This document shows positions 5,954-13,700 of a stretch of DNA of 18,432 bases, in pieces. The DNA is from Trichomonas tenax (lineage: Eukaryota > Parabasalia > Trichomonadida > Trichomonadidae), in contig JALKBU010001012.1 of the NCBI GenBank assembly GCA_023091735.1, positions 1 to 18,432 of the forward strand, in the 5' to 3' direction. Below the pieces are notes generated by a model. The model had not been told where the DNA came from. It saw nothing but the letters and a program-made list of their open reading frames with translations, and made no database searches. A program made the translations under genes and the position numbers. The first letter of the stretch is position 1, and each line of letters begins with the position of its first letter.

Positions 5954-6891
5954 TTCTCGAAAATTAAAATTATTATTTATATATTATATAAAAAGAATAT
6001 TTCAATTAGATTTATATTTTCTGAAGTTTACATTACGACTCTTAATCAACTTTCCCACTGGTCATAATAACTTTAATATCTGTGATGAAGTTCATATAAA
6101 CTTTATGTTTAAAAAGACTCTTAATTAAATTCTTAATAAAACTATTTCATATTTTTCAAATATTTTCCACTATGAAAATGCTTTTTTTAACATTCTCGCG
6201 TTCATCAGAATGCTCCCACATGGGATATGTGGACTCTATTCTTCCGAGCAAACACTCCTGCAACACCATTTAACGGAATAAAACCAACAAAAAATATAAA
6301 TACTTTAAATAATGTATTTGATTGCTTATTTGATGGATTCTCTTTATCCAATTCTCTAATTCTCTTAAATAAAACAGACATCAGCATGTTCCATAGTTCA
6401 TGCTTTTTCAAAAGCATTGAATGTCCATTTTATATCGATGGAAATATGTTAACTTTTATTCACCAAATGGAAATATTGCTCAGCACTGCTTTTGTAAAAT
6501 AAATTGTTATTGTTATGGAAGTTGTATGCACTCGCACGCTGGCATGCCGAGTTCTCCTAAATCATGTCAATATGATGTTGAGAGTTCATTTTCCAGAAAA
6601 TGATTTTTCAATTTATGTTTTACTCAATAGAAATGGATATCTTCACCTGCTGACTCTTTGGATGATGTACTATAATGAATTTACTCACTATCTTATATTG
6701 GAGGCAAGGAAAAATAATACTAAAATCATGAAATGAAAAACGAGAATGAATAAATGAAATAACGAGAATTATGTTGTCCCAATAGCCTATGTAGGTATTT
6801 GGTATGTTTCATATTGATAAATTCGTTCATTACTGTCTAAAAGATTGAAATCGCAAGTGAACTAAAATAAGGTGAGATTAAAAGTGACAAA
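5954..6891. other. Long AT-rich spacer without a supported gene
   Basis: Two plus-strand open stretches in the same frame (6227-6502 and 6515-6736), separated by a TAA, show no recognisable motif and no initiator element; they could be remains of a decayed gene but this is not supported. A small inverted repeat CCACAT-GGGAT-ATGTGG lies at 6216-6232. A weak initiator-like TCATTACT occurs at about 6827, some 65 bases before the next gene. Confidence 0.4.
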
Positions 6892-7383
6892 ATGATTGAC
6901 GAAAAATTTGTATCTTCGTCAAATGTCACCGAACTCGCAGAAAAAGAGAAGGAGGATACTGAGAGATCTGAAAGAATACAGAGGCAAAGGATAATTAGGA
7001 ATCGTTACAAAGCTAGACCAATGATTTTCCTATTTCCACTCGCAATTGCAATAATTTCTACTATATTTACTGCATTTGCAGGTCAGTACATCTTCCAGGG
7101 CAATGTGATAATGCTTGAGTGGCTCTTTTTGTTAATAATTTGGGGATCAACTTTAGCTTTGCTTGTAAAGTTCTTTGATGATAAAAACTTCTATTCTAAA
7201 CATCAGAAATTCCTGATGTACTTAGAACAACAAAAACCACAAACATATAAGATCAATGATCTTTTGAATGAGTTAGAAATGGAATTAAACTCCCCACAAA
7301 AAGAAAAGGTATACAAGACACTCATTAGACTGAAAATCTATAAAGTAGATGAAGAAAAAGAAGAAATTACAAAATTGAAATAA
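6892..7383 (+). CDS. Small two-pass membrane protein, unrecognised
   Basis: A complete 163-residue ORF with ATG start and TAA stop. The N-terminal 40 residues are highly charged and likely a short coiled coil (ELAEKEKEDTERSERIQRQR). They are followed by two hydrophobic helices, about 43-66 (IFLFPLAIAIISTIFTAFAG) and about 73-95 (LEWLFLLIIWGSTLALLVKF), separated by a short loop. The C-terminal 65 residues are soluble, charged and helical (LLNELEMELNSPQKEKVYKTLIRLKIY). A helical hairpin with both ends in the cytosol is the natural topology, as for ER- or vesicle-shaping proteins, but I see no family signature. The next gene in the same direction also encodes a small membrane protein; 268 bases separate them and the second has its own initiator, so they are separate units. 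Confidence 0.8.
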   Translation: MIDEKFVSSSNVTELAEKEKEDTERSERIQRQRIIRNRYKARPMIFLFPLAIAIISTIFTAFAGQYIFQGNVIMLEWLFLLIIWGSTLALLVKFFDDKNFYSKHQKFLMYLEQQKPQTYKINDLLNELEMELNSPQKEKVYKTLIRLKIYKVDEEKEEITKLK

Positions 7384-7641
7384 TCAAAATCTGTTTAATA
7401 GCATCTCACACTCACCATTACGCATTAAACTTGTTTCTCTTCCATATTACCAAATAAAATAGTTATTATATGCATTTTGAAAAAATTTTAATATACTAAT
7501 ATTCATAATATTTAAATAATATGATTGACTGTATGAAATGTTGTGATTGCTTGAGAGTGAAAGGCCTACATAACAATGTTTGATTTTGACATGTAAAGTG
7601 TGGTGCTAGAACCTTAAACAAGACGATTATTGTAAATCTTT

Positions 7642-7648
7642 TCATTTC
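7642..7648 (+). promoter_or_regulatory. Initiator-like element (TCATTTC)
   Basis: TCATTTC lies a few bases before the ATG at 7652, in the position and form expected of a trichomonad initiator; the predicted leader is about 8 nt. Confidence 0.6.
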
Positions 7649-7651
7649 GAA

Positions 7652-8185
7652 ATGAACGTAATATTGCGTTCCATTATTTTCACGAGTTTGCTTTTCCTGA
7701 TAACAATGATGTCGTGGCAGGAAGTCGTTAAAGAGCCTGTTCGTCCTTATATGATGTTTAAGCCAATTTTGTTATTCATGAGTGAAAAACTTCGCGGGGT
7801 TCCACCGGATCATTGCAAATATCCACAGTCTCTATCAATTTTCATGAATACAAAGAATTTGCGCCATCTTGCTGTTCCTCCAAAATTGGGCGGACCAGAA
7901 AATCAAATGATGTTCTTAATTCTCGGCTTCTCTCTTCTTTTCACACTGTTTTTGACTGCTACACCAATTACTGCTTTCCAATTTATTGGATTTATCTTAG
8001 CAATCAGCCAAACATTCGGTTACATGATGTCATGCTTCTCGTACTTCGACGATACAACAATATTTACGCTTCCACTCGCATCTTATTTAACAGTTTTTGT
8101 TTCGATTTTAGGATTCGCTTCAATATTAGTTGATCCAATTCGCTTCATCCGTGCGTACATGAAGGACTATCGCAAGATGGAGTAA
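7652..8185 (+). CDS. Multi-pass membrane protein of 177 residues, unrecognised
   Basis: A complete intronless ORF whose start is supported by the initiator-like TCATTTC just upstream. Hydrophobic segments are at about 5-22 (signal peptide or anchor), 86-103 (MMFLILGFSLLFTLFLTA), 107-126 and 137-160. Between the first and second segments is a loop of about 60 residues with two Pro-rich turns and few cysteines (C55, later C128). The C-terminus is basic (RFIRAYMKDYRKME), which suggests a cytosolic end. The ER or another endomembrane is the likely location. I do not recognise the family. The gene lies downstream of another small membrane-protein gene in the same direction but looks independently transcribed. 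Confidence 0.8.
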   Translation: MNVILRSIIFTSLLFLITMMSWQEVVKEPVRPYMMFKPILLFMSEKLRGVPPDHCKYPQSLSIFMNTKNLRHLAVPPKLGGPENQMMFLILGFSLLFTLFLTATPITAFQFIGFILAISQTFGYMMSCFSYFDDTTIFTLPLASYLTVFVSILGFASILVDPIRFIRAYMKDYRKME

Positions 8186-8495
8186 TTGTCCTGAAATTTT
8201 TACTCAACAAAATATATCAATTTAAAACACAAAACGAGGTAATCAATCACTATGCAGATACTTACATTAGAGAATGACTTATATATTAAAGCTTAAACTG
8301 TCTTTTTTAAATAAATGATTTTAAATTACTAAAAATTAAGCTAAAGTATTTCGTTGTATATGTTTGCAATAGTTTTGGAATTATTTGTATTGATAATTTT
8401 GAGAAAAATAGAATTTATTTTTTCGAAAATAGTAATTCTTTTACTTTAAAGGACAAATTCGAGTATTTAAGAAGAATTTCGATCGCATGGAGAAA
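8186..8495. other. AT-rich spacer, nothing recognised
   Basis: No ORF, RNA gene or repeat seen. It separates the 3' ends of two convergent genes. Confidence 0.6.
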
Positions 8496-8666
8496 TTAAA
8501 CTGCATCTATTTGTACGTTTCCTTCTGGTCTCTTCTTGATGAGAAGAACATTGTTGCACTTATTGCAGTGAATGTCATCTGGGTTCTTTGTGCCGTCCTT
8601 GATCCAGACTGTGGAGCCGCACTCGACACAGATGTAAGCAGACTTTCCTGGTTCCTTTCCGGACAT
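8496..8666 (-). CDS. RPB12-like subunit shared by RNA polymerases I, II and III
   Basis: A 56-residue zinc-ribbon protein (MSGKEPGKSAYICVECGS...). The order YICxxCG, spacer, CxxC, then LLIKKRPEG and a short end NVQIDAV matches RPB12/RPABC4 (ABC10-alpha), which is about 50-70 residues long and sits on the RPB3 side of the polymerase, helping assembly. Two CxxC pairs (CVEC and CNKC) would bind one zinc. The spacer between pairs is 17 residues, about four longer than in the human protein, and the usual CREC-GYR is replaced by CNKCNNV, so it is a divergent copy. The start at 8666 fits the family length; an in-frame ATG at 8690 would add eight residues (MTIKTVCQ) and cannot be excluded. An ACGATA motif (TATCGT on the plus strand), similar to Myb sites described in Trichomonas, lies between the two ATGs. 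Confidence 0.75.
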   Translation of the reverse strand: MSGKEPGKSAYICVECGSTVWIKDGTKNPDDIHCNKCNNVLLIKKRPEGNVQIDAV

Positions 8667-8690
8667 TTGGCAAACCGTTTTTATCGTCAT

Positions 8691-9238
8691 AATAATTTTC
8701 TTGTTTTTCGTTTTTGATGATGCAAATAAACTCCACACTATGTATAACAGGTAAATTTATAAACAAAATTTAAAAATAATTCATCAAAGGAGAATTCACT
8801 TTCAACTTGAATTTTAAGCAAATATAAAAGATATAAATGCTCTACTTTGTGTGTATAACATATTCCATGAAGGGTTTTTAAAAATAAAAAGATATTATAA
8901 TAATATTAAAAACTCCTTTTTATTAGGTAGCAGTCTATCCACATGTTTCTACTTATCTAGTAATTAACATATTAACTTTCAAAATAGAAGTATATTAATG
9001 TTATCATGAGATATGAATCTTCAATAAAAATGAGATTGAATTCAAGAGCCATCATTTATGAATTTTCTATAACTATTTGAAATATAGATATTGTCATATG
9101 GAATGCAAGGTTATAGCTTTATTTGATTTATATGAAATCTAAAATTAAGAATTTTAGAAGGTTGTAGGAAAAATGATGGATTTACAGTCATCTAAATAGC
9201 GTTTTTTAATACAAATATATAACAAATAACAAATTAAA
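8691..9238. other. AT-rich spacer, nothing recognised
   Basis: No supported gene or repeat. It holds the upstream region of the RPB12-like gene and the 3' flank of the gene ending at 9239; both are on the minus strand. Confidence 0.6.
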
Positions 9239-9970
9239 TCAATATAACATAGTATTCTGATCAATTGGGATGTATCTAGCGCTCTTATTCTTCTTCATTG
9301 GGACGATTGTTCCCTCAGGGACAAGAAGAGAAGCCGGTGGTAGTTGAGGAGGTGGCAATGAAATCTGTGGAGGAACAACAGGTGATTGAGCAGACTGAGG
9401 AGGTAGAGGAACAGCAGCTTGTTGAGCTGGGGCTTCAGGACTGTTTTCTTGGTCAGTCAATTGATCTTCTTCCTCACATTGAACGTCTTCGAGGACGACA
9501 TAATCCAAAAGCGGACCAACAGTCTCCCAGTTTTCGTCGAACCAGCGAATGAGGACGTTTTTGCGCCTTTTTGCATCACGATCTAATTTCAGATTTGCTT
9601 TCTCAGCAATTGCCGATGCAATTCCTATCAATTCACCATGCTTTATCGTTCCTCCGAACCTCTTCGCGATTTCTTTGATGACGTAGTTGTCCTTTGGGTT
9701 GAAACCGAAAAGACGCTTCGCGATTCTCGTTCTTTCGTCGAGAGTCTCTCTAGAAGGTGGAACAAGAAGCTCCGGTGGAAGATCAAACTGGCCTTTCGGA
9801 TAAATCTGATTTGGAACATAAATTGACATTAATTTTTGTGTAACAGCTTGAACGTAAGGGAGGATTTCCGCAGCTTTGGCTTCATCACGTCCTACTGCCC
9901 TCAGCAAGTTGGATGACGCCTCCCTGAGACGCGTGAGATTCTTATCTTTCGTTGTTGCTGGTGCAGACAT
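9239..9970 (-). CDS. Unrecognised 243-residue protein: helical domain plus Pro-rich tail
   Basis: Complete ORF ending in TGA. Residues about 10-50 are helical (LTRLREASSNLLRAVGRDEA). A compact basic helical domain follows at about 77-160, with IAKRLFGFNPKDNYVIKEIA and RDAKRRKNVLIRWFDENWE; its RRK cluster and conserved-looking tryptophans would fit a nucleic-acid or protein-binding domain. After an acidic patch (CEEEDQ) comes a Pro/Gln-rich stretch (about 179-215) and a short basic end (MKKNKSARYIPI), giving the look of a nuclear regulatory protein. It does not show the GCGW-type pattern I associate with the trichomonad initiator-binding domain. The start MSAP at 9970 is preferred because the 14-codon extension from 10012 would translate an E2F-type palindrome; the first ATG cannot be excluded. 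Confidence 0.75.
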   Translation of the reverse strand: MSAPATTKDKNLTRLREASSNLLRAVGRDEAKAAEILPYVQAVTQKLMSIYVPNQIYPKGQFDLPPELLVPPSRETLDERTRIAKRLFGFNPKDNYVIKEIAKRFGGTIKHGELIGIASAIAEKANLKLDRDAKRRKNVLIRWFDENWETVGPLLDYVVLEDVQCEEEDQLTDQENSPEAPAQQAAVPLPPQSAQSPVVPPQISLPPPQLPPASLLVPEGTIVPMKKNKSARYIPIDQNTMLY

Positions 9971-9986
9971 TATTTTTATTAAAATA

Positions 9987-10002
9987 TTTTTGGCGCCAAA
10001 AA
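9987..10002 (-). promoter_or_regulatory. Perfect E2F-type palindrome TTTTTGGCGCCAAAAA
   Basis: A 16-bp perfect palindrome whose core TTTGGCGC fits the E2F/DP consensus TTTSSCGC on both strands. It lies 17-32 bases upstream of the ATG at 9970, where a proximal regulatory site would sit. It is one of very few GC cores in the surrounding AT-rich DNA. Confidence 0.5.
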
Positions 10003-10012
10003 AATTTGACAT

Positions 10013-10794
10013 TTTAATCGCATATTATTATACTTTATCACTCATTGATTTTTGAAAAATTTTTGTGGATTTGCCGTCAAAAAAGAGTCACATGACGAGC
10101 AGAAACATTGCTGCGAATGGCCAATTTGTCCACCGCCTTTTGGAGTGTTTGCGTGTGGTATTTTCGTGTTTTTGTGTACCAGAGACGTGAAGGTAGGGTC
10201 TGCAGGACCAGTAAACTTTATATTTAAATTAAATATTGGAAAATATTTGATATCTTATTATTCCTAATTTAAAATTAAGAGTTTTATTTGATGAAAATTT
10301 GGACATAAGTTTATTAGGGCTTACTCTCATTAGATGTCTAATTAGCTATGATAACTCTGTAAAAATTATTGTGTTTTTAACGAAAGTTTATATAAAAATA
10401 CTAGTCTGTCATGTAAAGTGGCAAAATTATTTTTTAAGAAAAATTCCAAAAATTCAAAAAGATCATCAGACATATTCTATTTTTCAATTCCACCTATAAT
10501 ATAGTATATATGTGACTATATCAACATGTGTTCAAAGGTTGGAGTTCGAAAATTCAAATTTAGTGAATCATTTCTTTCAATCCACATAAGTGTCAAAAAA
10601 ATGTTGTCGGAATTTAATAAAATTTGACATTATTTACATGTCGAAAATATATTTTTACAAACAAAATGTCGAATTTTAAAATCAAAATATCAGTATCTGT
10701 ATTTCTAAAGGCGCATCTCTATTTGCTTCGAAAATTTATATAAAAATAATTTATCCACGAAAATTTATAAATAAATAATAATCAGAATAACTTC
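10013..10794. other. AT-rich spacer, nothing recognised
   Basis: A plus-strand open stretch at 10052-10267 has no motif and is not supported. The remainder is AT-rich with scattered short self-similar pieces (TGTCGAA..., AAATTTGACA) but no clear repeat or RNA gene. It contains the 3' flank of the large minus-strand gene. Confidence 0.55.
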
Positions 10795-13700
10795 TTACAA
10801 CTTGAGATTGAACACGCTTGTGAAGAACATTCTGTCCGTGTTCTTGTTATCTCCTTCGTTCTTCTTATAATCTCTAAACATTTCTACAAAGATCTTACCC
10901 ATATACTTAACCTCATATCTTCCTGTGATGAGGAGTTCTGGAGCGTATTCGTCCATCTTCTGAACGAGGGAATCCAAGTTCTCGAATGGCTCGAGTGGCA
11001 TCTTGTCGAATGCTTCCTTGTTATCCTTAGACGTCTTTGTTCCAGCTAAGCTCTTATCAAGCTTTTCGACCTCCACACTTGAGAAGAAGAGTGGTGGGAA
11101 GTTAGATGGATTATCGAATGAGAATGCGACTGACTTTCTCTCTGGCTTTGGAACTTCGATATATTTCGGTGCAGATTTCTCATCCTTCTCCTTTTCGGCA
11201 ATGCCAGCGCCCTTAGTGTTGATTGTCTGAAGCAAAGAGTTCTTTGTTGGTGCGTTTTCTGGGTTATCATCATCAGCTGCTTCTCTTGCGATGTGCTCGA
11301 TATGGCAGCCCTGGATGTTCTTTGCGTTGTTAGCGATTGTGATGCAAGCGAGATATACTGGATCGTAACGATGTCTGCCAAGAGCCATCTTAACGTGATC
11401 GAAGATGTCGATGACATCAGCGATGCTTTCGTTTGTTAAGTTCTTTGTTCCATGCTCGATGACCTTGATCTTCAATGAGTGAGCACTAACAGCTCTTGTT
11501 GTTGCGAGCTGCTTGAGCCACTTAGAGATCTGGTCACTCTCTGACATGTGGTTAGATAACTCTGAGAAGAATGATTTGTCATCGAGTGGGAAGAGTTCTT
11601 CGAGCGGAGGAACTAAGATTGCAAGCTGGAGAGCGCCATTATCGCCAGCGAGTCTTGGATACTTGGAGAGTCTGGAAAGGAGAACAACAAGAAGTGGAAT
11701 GCATGTCTTTGTGAATGTTGAATGAGCAAGATATGAAATGAAGCCATTGAATGATGGTGGGATAGAAATTGCGGCCTCCTTCATTGTCTTTTCATCGTTC
11801 AAGAGTGCAGCTAAGATCTTCAAGAGCTGGTCGATAATGTTGAGGCTCTTTGTGCACTGCAAGAGCATTGCTGCAAGCCAGAAGAGCTCTGAGAGTGGGT
11901 TCTCTGTCTGGCCTGTGGAAAGAAGCTTGTTAACAGCAGCAGAAAGTGTCTCTGTAACAACTTCAATGTAGTTCTGTGCCATGATAGCATCATCAGCGAG
12001 TGGATTCTCATATAACATGTTTGCAGCATCGGCAAGAGCACGTGTTAATGAAATGATGCCATCTGTTGTAACTGGTGTCAAAACTTTTCCATAGAACAAA
12101 GCGCCTCTTGTTGCAAGGCCGAAATCTGAGCAGCAGCAAGCCCATCTCAAGCACTCCTGACCGAAGACAGTCTTCAACTCGCCAATGAGCTGGTCGACGA
12201 ATTCACCTGTCTGGACAAAGTTAGGAGCGAACTTGATGATGAGAGGAGCAGCGGACTCTGTGTACAAATCAATGTTAATCAAAATGAATACCAAAATTCT
12301 GGCTTTGTGGAATGGAAGGATGTTTGTTACGTTAGCAAGGACAGCAAGAAGGATCTCGATAACTTCAACGTACGAGAATGTTCTGATATCATTGATGTGC
12401 TTGGCGAAGTAGTGGTAGCCGGAAATACCAATGCAATCGCCAATCAAGTCTACTGTTCTCTCTGGCCATGTGTTAATGAGAGCGTGAAGCATAGCAGATC
12501 TCTGGCCCATTTCGCCAGCGGAAGCATCGGAAAGCAGCATTCTGTAGAAGAGAACTGTAAGAATATCCTGTGTGAATCTCTCCTGCGATGTGACGATCTT
12601 TGTAATGATAGTGAATGTTGATGGTGATGATGGAAGAGCGACAACATCATCGATGAAGCTAAGTGGCGTGAAAGCGTAGAATGCTGGATCGCCCTGCTTC
12701 AAAACCTGAGAACGTGGTGAAACAGAAACGGATGTGATCCATGGGGAAAGAAGCTGAGAAAGGGCTGGAATGAGAGGCCATTTCATGATGAAGTGGAAGA
12801 CAGTGGAAACGAACTGCTCTGTTGCGAAGACGTGTGTTGTTGCAAGTGTTGTTGACAACATGCAAACAGCACCACCAGAAAGATGGGAGTGTCTTGATGA
12901 AATAATGCTCTTGATGGAGTCGAGTGCATCGAGGATTTCGTTAACTTTATCTGGCTGTCTGAGCATTGAAAGAGTACCAAGGGCAACATTAGCGAAGAGT
13001 GTCAAAGCTCTCAAGTGGACCTCTCTTTCGACTTCTGTGTTTGCGAGATAAGCAAGAGCAATAGCCAAGAGAGCACCTGACTTCTGGAAGATTGCTTCGC
13101 TGATCTCTGGATTGGAATCTTCTAATCCATGCTCAAGGATGTGGTTTTTCCACTCTGAGATAGAAACGAATGGCTTGAACAGGAGAGCAATGGCCTGGAA
13201 GAAAACTTCGCTGGTTGTCATTCTCTTTGGATGGCATGACTCTTCAATGTACTTTGACAGTTGCTTGATATCGTGGTGCAAGAAGGAAGCCAAAACGTGC
13301 GGTGAGAACTTCTTTGCGTGGTTGGAATACTTAGTCAATAAGTTTTCTGTTGGTGTTGCAACTTTGAGCATATCGCTTAATGTCTCTGTTGCGAGTTGCT
13401 CGAACTGTGTTGGAAGCATCAAGCAGACCCATGGAAGCCACTTCTCTTTGTCGAAGGCGTTGGAATCGAGGAAAACCTCTGATTCGAATGGACCTGGTAA
13501 TGGCTTTGAGTGGTTGGAGTAGTAAAGCTTAGCAATGTGCCTTAATGTGATCAAAACGTTAGAAATGAAGCCAGTAAGGTGAGGCATCAAGTCAAACTGC
13601 TTGAGATTGATCTGGTTGTTGGAGTCAATCAAGTTGATCTGGTAAATGTGGTTAGAAATCTTGTCGAGAATGTCCAAAAGGAATGGGAAGTATTTGTCTT

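Noticed and set aside
6227..6736. Two plus-strand open stretches after the tRNA as a split gene
   Set aside because: No recognisable motif, no initiator element, and AT-driven composition; not enough to call a pseudogene.
8487..8717. Plus-strand ORF over the RPB12-like gene
   Set aside because: The minus strand has the zinc-ribbon motif; the plus-strand frame is its shadow.
10052..10267. 71-codon plus-strand ORF
   Set aside because: No motif, no initiator-like TCA element upstream, and no sign of conservation in the sequence itself.
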